Of a stretch of 64,000 bases of DNA, positions 23,665 to 36,500 are shown piece after piece; position 1 is the first letter of the stretch, and every line of letters starts with the position of its first letter. The position numbers and the translations under genes were made by a program. The notes beneath the pieces are model-generated. The model ran no database searches. It was given only the letters and a program-made list of their open reading frames with translations, and had not been told where the DNA came from. The stretch is taken from the NCBI GenBank assembly GCA_026413225.1, contig CM048557.1:62610987-62674986 (forward strand), in the 5' to 3' direction. Source of the DNA: Otis tarda (Eukaryota > Chordata > Aves > Otidiformes > Otididae).

Positions 23665-24288
23665 ATGAGGCAGTGGTGGCAGTCGTGCTCCCAGTGGGCA
23701 TGTGTCAGCATCGTACAGGCACTACTACAGTTTGCCTGGTATTTTTTTTGGCAGCTCGGGCACTTATTGAAACAAACTTGTCTTCTCACTCCCAGCAGGA
23801 TCTGCCCTTCTTCACATCTAAAAGAAAGGAGGCGGTTGCTGAAAAGTGTGTCCCTCCACTTGTGGATCACCAAAGAGCATGTCCCTGTGGTGTTAATGTT
23901 GCAGAACATTGCTAGTTATCTTCAGTCTCCAGAGATGCCACCTGGGTGCACTTCAGGGACACTGACTCCAGTGAGGAAGATTAATTCAATAGTTAGCTCA
24001 CTAACAGGCAATGGGCAACTCTTGGTCACAGACCCATTATGGACATGTTCACATTCCCCTGGGCCCCCATGTAGGACTTCTACCCATTTAGTCTATTGTG
24101 AGCCAATTAGCACATGGTCAGGTACACAGCTTGGCTCAACAGGCAGGCAATGGACTTCTGCTTCTTCTCTACTCCATCCTACCACTAAAAAGAAGCGTCT
24201 TTCTCCTGCAATGGATTGGGGGACCACAGTCCTACAGCCAGGCACAAGCTTCAGAGGGAGCAAGGCTGTAAGCAACACTGCTTCTTAG
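23665..24288 (+). other. Unexplained 207-codon open frame
   Basis: An ATG-started frame of 207 codons is the longest in the window outside recognised mobile elements. The predicted protein is rich in Ser, Thr, Leu and Trp, without a convincing signal peptide, domain or repeat. An overlapping minus-strand frame (23634-23909) is cysteine-rich with a CPSCQKK motif, also unrecognised. I see no promoter or splice signals that would make either a gene. It may be chance, or a decayed retroelement I cannot name. The real coding probability is low. Confidence 0.12.
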
Positions 24289-27200
24289 CCTCATTGCCAA
24301 AATTTCTCTATATATCAATTTTCATACTTCAAAATCAGCTAGGAATAGATTCACCAGACTTTCCTACACCGAATCTTGACAGCTCTGCCTGCGTGCATGT
24401 GAGTGTGGATGATTCCTACTCCCACTTAGCAGCAGCACAGGGGCAGATGGAGCCTTTCAACTTGTTCAATGTCCACGACTCACCGGGCACTTGACCATCC
24501 CCTACGAGCCAACAGGCTGGCTGTGATGGTACCAGAGGCTTACTGGATCGTCTCCCCTCCAACCACTGGGCAACTTCAGGGCCACTTGACATCCACAAGC
24601 AGGTGTATTGAGACTAAATTCTACAGACAGCACCCAAAAATATAACATTAATAAATTGGTTTTGGAGAAGCAGAACTAACAAGTCTCAGTTTCCCTTGGT
24701 TTTGCGTCTGTTACCCTCTAGCCTACACAGTGACGACTCCTCCCTCTCATAATCTCCATCCTAAGAAGCAGCAATTCTAAGCTGCCGCATACTGACTAGC
24801 CAGGTGGCTGCTGCCTTCCTGGTGCACATTAGGAACTGGCACCTCCTTTCTGTATGTCGGGCTATAATTCAGGTGTCAATTTTCTCCCACAGCTCCAATA
24901 GCTGCCGATTTTCACCCAACTTGTAAGACTCGGGTTAACTTTGAAATTCCAGGTGAGAGCGTATCTTTTCCTGAGTTGCTGTCCCCACAGAAGCAAGAAT
25001 GAGAGATTTCCCAAAGCAAGAGAAGACAGCCATGCAAGGTCAGTCCTGCAGCCTGATGCTTATGGCATTCAGCCAGACAAGTGGGTCTCATTTCTGTTCC
25101 TGCCGTGGGCATGTTTTCCATATTTTATCCCATTTCTGATATGGAAACACTGCAGTTACACCACTCACAGCAGATGCCCCAGCAGGCACAGTGGAGTTTA
25201 ACCCCCTTTCCAGAATTAGTCCCACATGAAATAGCTGGAAACTAGGGCTGGGATGAATTAAGGTGATTAGAATCCTTTTCCTAATGGCCCGATCGTTAAG
25301 ACATGAGCCTCCCTCAGGAGGGAAATTGTGAGAATAAGGCTCAGTTAATGGATCATCCAGGTACTACAACAGGGTAGAGCATACACAGATAGTTAAATGA
25401 TAGAAAATCAAGCAGGGTAAAATGAGTAATAGCAAGTAAGCTACTGCCTCCTCTTTCTGTAACACCTCTCCCACTTCATTAGGTAGAACTTCACTCCTCT
25501 GAATAAGACAAACTGAGCCAAAAATTCCTGGCATAACTCAGTCATCCCACTAGCTGTGATGAGTGACTGAAGGAAATCTAATTTGCTTCTTTTCTAGAAC
25601 TTGCACTGGAGGAGTACAATTCAAGAAAGGGGGCAAGAAAAAATATTGTGTAATATAACATGATTTATGTACATGTCTTAGGCAGATAATTCAGGCTGAA
25701 TGGTGCTTAAAAGGCTATTATAGACTTGCTTCCAGCAACGGAATAGCCTGTACTGCTATAAAATGTCTGCTCAGGGCACTTCAGTGAGTTTGGGATTCTC
25801 TTTCTAGGTTAGCCGGGGGAAATAGCTGAAGTCTTTGATAATGCAACCTTCTCTTTTTGATGGTGCTGGAACAACTCCATGCTGTTAGTATGAGGCTGCT
25901 GGAGATGACTGAATTATGTATTTTTAAACATACAATTGGTTTTAAAAGTATTAGCTTTTCTCCACACGGAAATATTGGAAGATCTTCCATTAGGCCAGTT
26001 GGTTACTATATATTTCTCAGATGCACACTGAATTGAGTGTGGTGGGCAGGGTCTATCTCCCAGGGACTGTCAGTCTGCTTATTTATATGAGCAGAAGCAA
26101 TCGGAATTTCGTCTTTCCAGTCAGAAAATGCTGATTCAAGAAACCAAACTTTTTTTTGGCAGGACCTCATTGCTTGCGAGAGACCTGTTGGGAAACACCT
26201 CTGAGCTGCAGGAAAGCCACTGCTCTTGCATGGAGATCCAAAAAGATGCTGCCTCATCTGCCTGACCGTAGCACCCGACAGTCACAGCACCCATTGCAGA
26301 GGGCATTTTTCTCTTAATTTTGACAGCAAATTCCATGTGAATGAATGGATATCACTACGATTCATGAAGACTGACTGAGCACACAGTCCAACCTGACTGA
26401 TAAAGACCAAAATTATGTTGTGGCACACCAATCTGTCACAAACCTAGCAAGCATTTTCTTTCTGCATAGGAGGAGAAAACACTGAAGACTCAGAAAAGTC
26501 ACATGGCATGGGAACATCGTTTTCCACTCAGCTCAGATAAAGAGTTTTTAAAAGCCAGTGCTGTCCTTGTCAGACATGGGCACTGAAACAAGCGTAAGAT
26601 GTTCATTATTAACGCCCTGAACTCAAAGAACAACAGAGATGTGGCACAGGGGTTCTTGTCAGATATAAAAACCAGGATAGCATACAGCCAGCGCCAAAGG
26701 AAACATCATAAATGGAAACACTGGCATATAAAACATACAGTGCAGGTGTTTTTTAGAGACATCATTTTTAAAGGTCCTGTAAAAGCTCTGGCACAATTCT
26801 TTTTTTACATCAAAAAGGTGGCATGTCTAATTTTTCCCCTCCAGTTGTAACACTTGGATTTTGTGTAGGTAACATTTGGATGAGTAAAATTGCAAGGGAA
26901 ACTGCAAGCTTGCCCCATAAAATCTAAGGTGCAGAAGAAGACATACACAGAGCTTCTCAACCATTTTTCCATTTTCATGATGAAGTCCACATCTTGAAAA
27001 GAAAAATAACTGGAGGGGCCAGCAAGGCAAAGGAACAGCTGTGTTTTACTGTTGGCTTCGGTGTGCAGCTCAATTTCCTTGCACACTTTTAAAAGGAATA
27101 TCTGTGTTTAGTCTAATGGAAAGCGTCTGTCTGAAGGTGCTCACTGCTCGATGAACGTTTTCACAGACACAGTGCTCAGCCCCATCTGGCTGAGTTAGTG

Positions 27201-30200
27201 ATGATGTCATTTCACACAGCAGTGACCAAAACACTGTTGAGCAGATTTTTTTTTTCTTAGCTCTTCCTTCATTTCCAGGAAATGCAAACTAGCAAATAGC
27301 AAACACCTGCCCCATGCTGTGCCTGCTGTGCCACAGCGGAGGATTTCCAGATTGCAGATTTGTTTGTTTGGAAGGGAAGAATTTTTGACCTGGGAAGCTG
27401 CCATCTGTATGTAGGTTCAGCAAGGAGTTAAGACCCACAGGCCAAGAACATTCAGCTTTTTTAAAGGACTTTACAGGCAGAGGGCATTGGGCAGAAGACT
27501 GAATTTGCACAGCCTGGCACGGATCAAGGAAGAGAGAAGAGTAAGAGGTAGCAGGAAGACAGGACTGTAAAACTTTAAAGGCACCGTCAAAAAGTTAGTT
27601 TTCTCTCTATTTGTCACCAGTAAATAAAATGCTCTGTAGTCTTCCCTTGGTCACTGATTGCTTGAGTTCTGCTTCAATAAATAATTGCAGCAAAGGTAGG
27701 TGCCTTCTATCCTCTTTCTTTCACTGCTGCTCCAAAGGCATGGACTGCTGACAGCTGTCCAGGGCCAGACGCTTTCATGACATAGTTTGAAGTGCTTGAG
27801 CCTTCACTTTGAAACGTGGGAGCTCCCAAGCTGCCCGGAGCTGCCAGTTCCCCGCCGTTTGACTAGAGCCCTGGGTGCTGGGCTGCTGGCAGAGTTCACG
27901 AGCTGGATGGTGCAAGATGCAGCCCACCTTTCCCAGACTGGACATCTAACGGCACAGTGGGCACGTCGCCCCAAGGTTGCCCTACAAAAGCCCTTCTTTC
28001 GCAAATATCTTACAATGCCTGCCCTAAACTAAACATGAAGAGGACTATGGCCTGGAGCTGGTCCTTGGCACAGCACTCTCCATCACCCTTTTACGCAGAA
28101 CGAGGAATCCACAAGAGCAAGTGGGCAACTATCTCCAGAGATTAAACGCACCTTAACCAAAGGTTAAAAAAAATGTGCAGAAAGCAGTGAATTACTGTCT
28201 GGCTCTTTAATTTCTTCCACTGGGGTGCTGGTCTGGCTAAAAGGCTTTATATAAAAGGTCATCCACAAAGTCCACCACCCGCATTGTGCCTGGTTGCACT
28301 GCTCTCTGCTGACAGAGCCAGGCTGGAAAATGAGATGTGTATGTTGAAAGGTTAACCCCTTTGAGGGGTAACTTTTCAAAATAAGCCACCACTGCTCTCA
28401 AAGGCTTTCTGTCCCCTCTAATAAAGCGCATGGCAAACAAGCTTGGGCTGGTGCCATGGAGGGGAGCAGGAGCTGGCAGCTACATGACAAAATGGTCACA
28501 AAACAGAGCATGCAACCACGGGCATGGGCGCACATCGCACTTCAACCTTCTGAGAAACCATCCCTGGTGTAAAAGGATCTTCTAGATCCTACTAAAGGTC
28601 AAATCCCACAAACCTGTCCACACCCAAGCAATGCATACCTCTGTGAAGGAGAATTTTTGCCCTGAGTAAAAGGTTGTTTTTCCTCTGTAACTGCCCCATG
28701 AGTATTAATAAATTCTGCACTGGTGAAAAGATTCAACAGGCTTTCAAAAAGGAAAAATGGGAGTACAATACTTGGCAAGTCCACCTGAGTCTGGGATTTT
28801 TGGGATGACTTTATCCTCCTCCACACATTATCACCAATCTCCTGTCTTCTAAAACTCGAGTGGTGTTTGAGGACTCATGCTTACTTCAAGTACATTTATA
28901 CAGTCTGCTCCCTTTTCTCACCATGTGTACTCTGTAGAGGTTTCTTTCAATTTCTTCCACTGTTGTTTTCTATCCTTTTAACCTTTAAAAAAATCACTGT
29001 TATGAAAGGTTGTTATAGAGACACCCTCAACTATTTTTATAAAATATGTTAATCTCTCTGGCTACCAAGTTACCTTGTTTTTAATGAAGAAATCATCCTC
29101 CATAAATATTACATTAAAAACACTGCTTCTCTACATCAAGGGCCAAACTCTGCTCTCAGAAGTGCACACACAATGCCGCTGAAAGGAATGGCAATTCCAC
29201 ATAGGAATCCAACAGCAACATCTGGCCCCAGATATTTTATTTATTTGTAATTTAACATTGCATTATACAATATTCATAATTTTGCTGCTTTCCATTTCAA
29301 TGCCCGTTATTTGTATGACTTTAAGAGGCTGCCTGAATGCTTTTTTAGTGCTCAAACAAGGAGAAACGGGTACAGCGAAGCAAATCGCACATATTTCTGG
29401 AGGTTCGGAAATCTTCCTCATGAACTACACTCGTCTCAGGGGTGAGACATGCTGAACCACTGTAATTCCAGGGGAGATCAATTGTGAAAACATCTAGGAC
29501 CTGTATGTGAGATGGGTTTCAAAAACCAAGGCACCTCGCAAGCAAGAACATGTCCATGAGTTTTTGGACAGGCAACTGGTCAGAGAGCAGATGGCAACCT
29601 TGTGGCACAGACGGATGAGAGGCTGAGTCTCAGTGCATCATCTCTTCCCCAGTATGAGTCCATGTGCCTCTTATTCCCATCATGGGGACCTGGCTGAAGA
29701 TGAAGGCACAAAGGTTTGACATGGGAGCTGAGTGCATGATTTAGCCTTTCAGAGCTGGGAGAGTTTATAAAATCACCGCAAACCAAGTAAAGCTGCCTTC
29801 CTTACTTGATTTTGCTAATTTATTACATTTAAGACTTTTCTTTCCCCACGTTCAACTAAACAGGACCCCTCATGTCTGTAAAGTTAATCCTCCCCATAAA
29901 ACAGAAATCATTGTTAATATTTGCAAATCTTATCACTGGGATGGAAATGGTGACCTGTGGGACTGTCCCACTTTTCAAGCAATTGAAGCATTAAGACATA
30001 ATTTATGCACTTGAGAAGAAATTTCCATATCACAGAGATTGCTTCATTCCCTGTTATGACTTATGAAGGGTGTTACTAGTAAATGAAACCACGGAGATCT
30101 GTATTACATAAGAACTTGTTTTGACATGTGTAGTGCATCTTATTTATAGTGATAGTCCAAATGTACTGTTTTAATGCAGCTGAACATTATGCCAAGGTTG

Positions 30201-30356
30201 TCCAGACCAAAACAAAAGGCTAAAGCAGGATTGTGTGATCTTCATCTCACTATGAATCAAAATCTCAGACAGCTATGACACTCTGGACAAGCTGTCAGTG
30301 ATGCACTGAGATAAATATTAATTTTTTTGGTAATATTTATGTGTAAGATGGACTAT
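24289..30356. other. Non-genic unique sequence
   Basis: No supported gene, RNA or mobile element. Open frames stay under 95 codons. The region is AT-leaning, with occasional short homopolymers (for example T9-T10 near 26150 and 27245). No tail or core of CR1 was seen on either strand. Confidence 0.6.
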
Positions 30357-30566
30357 TGGGGAAGGAAGGGACAGAGGGAATGTGAAAGGGAGGGAAAGAG
30401 GGAAAAGACAGCTGAAGGAAGGCAGGAAGGCAGGAAGGAAAGAAGGAAGGAAGGAAGGAAGGAAAGGAGAGAGGGAAGAAGGAAGGAATGAGGGGAGGCA
30501 GGGAGGAAAGAAGGAAGGAAGGGAGGGAGGAAGGAAAGAAGAAAGGAAGGAAGGAAAGAAGGAAGT
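30357..30566 (+). repeat. GGAA-type polypurine microsatellite tract
   Basis: About 210 bp of GGAA/GAAG/GGGA repeats is almost pure purine on the plus strand. 30432-30488 and 30500-30566 contain no pyrimidine at all. The core (GGAA)n at 30445-30470 is the most regular part. Frames read across it give Lys/Glu/Arg-Gly strings on plus and Ser/Phe/Pro/Leu strings on minus, so those open frames are artefacts. Mirror symmetry makes intramolecular triplex (H-DNA) possible. Confidence 0.95.
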
Positions 30567-33500
30567 CAGTCCTGGTGTGAGCTGAAGACTCAGCCACCAC
30601 TGCACCATCTGTGTCCCTCAGACGTGACCCACTAAGAGCAGCTTCCCCTGAGATGCTGCCCTCCCTATCGCACCCTGCTCAAGCAAGGCTCCTCATCTCT
30701 CCTGTGGTCCTGGGCTCCATAGCAAGCTTCTGGAGAGGAATTAAACCTTTTCTTCTGGGAACTGCTTTTCCTTCCCCATTCAGACCAGGCCCGTGGCACC
30801 TCAAGGAGTGCAGTACTTGTTCCAATGACTTACTGTTACTGATGACTACAGTTAGTTGACTGTTGCTGTGTATTTCTGTGAAGCAACACTAAGCAGAACC
30901 AGAAAAGCATGGATTCTTCTCAAATCCCTCCTTTGAATATATTATGTGCTTTGAAATCTTATCTGGCATTTACTATAAGAGCTCTGGTTAGAATTATTAT
31001 ACATGTAATTGTCTTTGCTACATGCTTGATCCAACTCCATTCACAAGCAAGAGGTTCCACCACCGAACCATGCACTTTATAGACTTGTGAGAGGGTTTAC
31101 TTAATTAGAGTCCATAACATATCCCACAAAGATAATCAAAATACCAGCTGGTGATCCCCTGCTTAGCCACTTCTCCTATGAATCAAAAATAAATTATTCT
31201 TTTTCTCCCTTGTAGAAGAGTGTTGCTGAAAACAAACTACTAAATTTTGCTTTTAGGGCTCTCAAAAGACTAAGCAAGATATATTAGCTGTCTGAGGATA
31301 GAGAACTTTCTATTCTTGGTGGAATTCTTGTTGGTTTAATTGGGCTTTGTAGAAAAAAATAATGTTATTTTAAAGGAGCAATGATAGAGTGTGGGTGTAT
31401 TTTTATACACTCAATTGCTGGTGTATTAGAAGTCTGTTGTAGAGTTAACGTTACACACATCTATTATTTTCTGTGATGTGTATAAACAGTATTTGAGTAT
31501 TTTAAAAATATACATGAGTATTACTGTTACACAGCTGTAACAATCCAGCCAGAACACCAGCATCTGCTCTGTTTGATGGAGATGACAGTCTAGACAGCTG
31601 CAGGGAAGTTTTTAACCACGTCACAGCAAGCTAGGCTTCAACCCATTGCTTGACAATTCTCTCACATTCCCATTTTCCTAGATCTTCCCAGTTTTTACCA
31701 TCCCAGGCTCCAAGCTGTGGGAAGCATTATTGACCCTCTGACTCTCACCCCTGTGTAACCATACCCGCAGGTGCATTATGTGTTATGTTTGCATTGCCGC
31801 CGCATTTGTGTCCTCAACCTGGGAAGTGAGAGCTGTGCCCTATGGGCAGTTCTCATTGCGTACAGGACAGTATAAAGAAAAATCACATTCTACCGCTGTG
31901 ATTTCCAAAATGTAGGGCTCTGAGGTGCTTTTGGTAAGCAGCAAGTTGAAATTTCAGTCCATATCCCTTGCAACCACTGACACTGAGAGTCTAGCTTGGA
32001 TTTAAACCACAGACACAGGATAAACACAAGGGCTTTCAAGTGAAGAGGTGCAGATTCCCATTCCTCCATAAGAAGATCAGTGATGCAGAATTGGTGGGTA
32101 AACCTGGAATTTTCAATTTCATTTAGACATACAGCACTTCATCTTCCATGTACTCCTTGGAGTCAAGAAGGATCTATGCTATAGTCAAGGCTGTATCACT
32201 TTCAAGCCCATAACTTGCCAAGTGCTCTGCTATAGTCTTTTCCTAAACAGGATAAGTATCTTTGACTTCACAGTGAGTCAAAACCCAGTTTCTAGCATGA
32301 ACTGATCAACATGAGGTAATTTAAGAGAGCTGTTGCGAGAATGGCATTGTAAATTATACTTTTTATTCTGGCTTAATAAAACTTTAAATGAGTGTTGCAA
32401 TGAACGACGTCAGGCTCTTTCCCCAGGAACTTAAAGCTATCCAAGCCCTACTAGTCCTGCCTTTCTACAGAGAAAGCTTCCTCAGCTCAGGCAGGCTGTA
32501 TTTTCTAAGTCACCATCTTGCTCCTGAACGGTTGTTTCTCTCATCTTAAAGGCAGACAAGAGAAAAGAACAACCACACAGCGTTAAGAAAAGCAACCTGG
32601 CAAGGAGATGGGGTAGCTGTGCTCTTGTGTAATGTCTAACTGTTGTCAGCAGGCTACAGTTGAACCTGCCCAAGGAAATCAGAGCTGTGAGTCCAGATTC
32701 CTCTGTCAGCATAAGCTTTTCATTCACACCTTAGTACAGCTCTTGACAGCTGCAGCTTCCTTGTCAGATTAAATGTATCAGGACGCTGCGTCTGTGTTCA
32801 AACCAAGTAAGTAAAAAAAGCTCATTAGAAAACATGCCAGTTGCAAAAATATCAGAATAGTTGCACTGATTGTATGGTCCTAATTACAGCTCGTTAATCC
32901 TGAGAGCAAAAGTGGGAAGGTGGGGAACAGTGAATACAGACTGAGGCAAGCAATCCTATGCACTAGGAATGTAACGAAACACATCGCATGCAGTTAATAG
33001 TTCCAATTTACTTGTGGTGGTGTCTAATATAATCCCAGTGTTTTTCAAACACCCAGAGATCATTTGCTCTGCAAGAAGTGCAAACCCAAAAGAAATGCGT
33101 TACAAGCATGTGGGAGGATGCTGAAGATGTTAGCGCCTTCCTTCCCAGCCTGTGGCAAACTAAGGATAGCCCAGCCAGCATAGGCAGGCGATGAAATCCC
33201 TCCCAAACTTGCCTTTCTGGATGTGAGATTGACTTGCAGAGCTGCGTTGCAGAGCACCCTCTCACTGCTCCATACCCTGAAAGACAACAGGCTGCCAGTC
33301 CCAGACGGGGGTGCCCGCAGTTCAACAGTTACCCTGCGGACTCTCCTGGTGCCAACAAACCATCAAGGTTAAAAGTACAGGCAGTTGGCTGTAATGCAGG
33401 TTTTGCAGGTGTGCAGAAACAATGTCTGTAGTTAGGGATATTTCCTCCAAGAGGCACTCCATTGTCTCATCTACCTAAAAAGCTGACGGGACATTTGCAC

Positions 33501-36500
33501 AACTCCTGTGGGTGGAAACCAATTCAAACTCCACAACCTGGGAGTGATGCTGTCCTTAAATATATATTTCCTCTATGCTCAAGCCTTTCTTCAGTACGAA
33601 CCAAGTGATTCACCCACTCAGTGCTTGCTGTAGATACCAGTTGTGACACAGCAAGGGCAGTGTGTGGTCTCCATCTGGCAGAAGGGACATGAATGTTATA
33701 TGGAGCAAATCAAAATTCTCTGTTGGAGTGAGAGTCTTGCTTAACTCTACACCACTGAAAAGGAAATTATCTTGTCTGATCAGCAGGTTGGTGGTGACTA
33801 AACTCTTTATAAATTTAAAACTATTTATCACAAATGAACATCTACAGCTCATGGAAACTACAGGTGTAATTTACCATTATCTTTTCAAAAAACCTGTGCA
33901 TGATAATAACCATACATTTCTGAAAGGAAGGTTAGCGAGGGGGTAACTGCATCCTATACCAGGCTTTGGTGGACATGGTATCAATACAGTGTCTTCCTTT
34001 GCTGTGTAACACCATGATTAATCCTACACTTACCATCCATATATAAATATGAAAGCTGGGATATTTGGGATGTTTGACATATTTGTGTTTTAAGGATAGT
34101 CAAGCTTATTTTCTTTGTTGTGTAGAAAATGCGGTGACAGACAGAATTAATCTGAAGTTCTTGTCTGAACTCACACGTCTAATTTGAAAGGGTCAAAAAA
34201 GAGGAGTGTCCATGTATTTTCAGATTAATCAGTAGATATTATTGTCTTTTTTTTAAAAAACCTCTATTAACACTGCTGCAGGCAGCTATATGGGCCATTA
34301 GACGGGATTCTGGGAGGAAAAAGAAGAGGAAGAGGTGGAATTGTCACCTGCTGGAAGAACTTAAACAACTGGTGAGTGAATGTGCTAAAAATCCTCAGAA
34401 AATGAAAAAACCTCTCCCAAATAAGCAGCTGAACAATGTAACGAAAATATGACATCCAGGACTGAGAGAACATGTCCATAGCAGAAATCACTTTCACCGT
34501 CACATTAAAGACACAGAAGAGTTTCCTGCCTTGGATCCTGCTAACAGAGAGCGATGGGTGCAGGGTCTCAGTGCCGTGATGCTGCTGCGCCAGGGCAGGT
34601 ACAGCCAGAGCTCTGCCAGAGAGGAGCCCAGACCTCCTTTGAAGGGTCGGAGCAGACAGCCTGAGAGAAACTGAACCTTCAGTTGTGGATGTGACTATAA
34701 AAGAAGCTCAGAGCGAGCCTGCTGACAAGAAGAGGATCAAATATTATCATCCCCCGAAAAAGAAGTCTGGAAATCTTATGAAATGCTATCTGTCACTGCC
34801 TACAGCCTGTTCTTCCGAGTGGTATTTCTGACACGGACTGATCTCAGTGATCTCTCACTTGAGAAATACATACAGCCTGTATTATTCTGCTAATTTCTCT
34901 CTGACTCAGAGCAGGATGCAGGTGGAATCTGTAATGATTTCATTGCAGCCCTTCTGTCTTGGACTCTAATCTCAGTAAATCTCAAAGATAAGCAAAATCA
35001 AGACAAAACCTAACTGAAAAGTCTCCAAGGAAAATCCAAATGTTAAAGAAAGAGGCAGGATGACTCAGGATCTTTCCCAAGAGCTTTTTCTGAATCTGTT
35101 CTCTTAGCGAGGTTACAGAGGGCACTGAACAGGAGAATATAGTTTCAAATCAAGCAAGTTTCAGATCTAGCCATTTATAACCATTAGCAAGATTGTATTG
35201 CAGGATAGGAACTATGAGTTACTGTCATGGCTAAGGATATTGAATTAGGCATTGAACAAACTCAGAACCAAAGACAATCTATGGGTTAAAAAAGGTTACA
35301 GTTGATATTCTAAAGAAAAAAAAAAAAGGAGCAAAAAATCTATCTCTTCCTTCACAGTCCCTTCTCTTACATCCAAACAGGTCCATTTTTGTCCCAGTTG
35401 GAGTCTGTTTAATGGTATCAGTTTTTCAACTGCAAAGCCACTTTGCCTCTGCTTGCAAAGAAATGTTTTTTGGCAAATGAATGGCAAACCTTGCTTTAGG
35501 ATCTCTGGTTGGAGAGCGCTTCATAAAAATATTAACATAATTTGGTGCTGTAGTTACTAAAGCATCTCTTTAATGAGGGGAGTTGTTTACCGGTGACTGA
35601 GGCAGGCGTCGCTATCTCAGAGATCATTTATATTTCACAACGCTGTCAAACCCTGACAAGCAGCAGATTGTAACAGGATGGCTTCTGCTTTTTGATGCAA
35701 TGTTTGGTACTCTCCGCTCACATGTGAACAGGCTTTCTGTTTGTACCTTGTCAAATGAGGGGAGAGCAGCTCCGGGGAGGGGGTAGGTGTTTCTGCTCAG
35801 CCTGACACATTCGATTTACATCAGTTATGCTTGCAACGGGGTAAACATTTTTCTAAAAGATGGTGTTGGCAACAGCGGTGGTCGTCGCAGCACCTTATTG
35901 ATATTCTTTTGCATTTCTCATCAGATGGAGACATGCGTGCCCCACCACCAGCCAACCCTAACTCACGTCAGCCAGCCAGGCAGTATTTTGATGCCAGCGT
36001 GCCCTCTTCTCAACGACGTCTATGGCCAGGGAGAAGAGTTTTCTGTGTCCCTCACAGAGTCAGTACTTCACAAGCCCTAAGGCAGGTCCTTTGTGGAAGT
36101 TAAAATTGCAGCAGCCAAATTGTCCCTGTTTAAGCAACCTGGAGGGTTTAAGCAATGGCTTGAGCACTTTGTAGCACATGAAGGACTGCAGCCCAGCTTC
36201 TCAGGGGTGACAGGCGATGCAGCCCTGCTGACGGCAGTGGAGAGACGCTGATGGAAATTAGCTGGGATTTTGGCTCTCCAGGCCAGGTTCACAGATTTTC
36301 TACCAGCTCTTTGGGCTCATTTGAAATAGTTTTTCATGAAGACCAGTGCAAAAATGCTCACCCCGGGCTATCTCCTGCAGAGTCTGGTATGCCAAGAGCT
36401 GGGCAGCAAGCTCATAGCAAACAAGCGATCTGCCCAACCAGCAGGTTTTAAAAGAAACTGCACTGAAAAGGAGCGAAAATGCAGTTTGCCAGAACGAAAT

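Noticed and set aside
30318-30608. Ser/Phe/Pro/Leu-rich minus frames and Lys/Glu/Gly/Arg-rich plus frame
   Set aside because: Both are direct products of the GGAA polypurine repeat.
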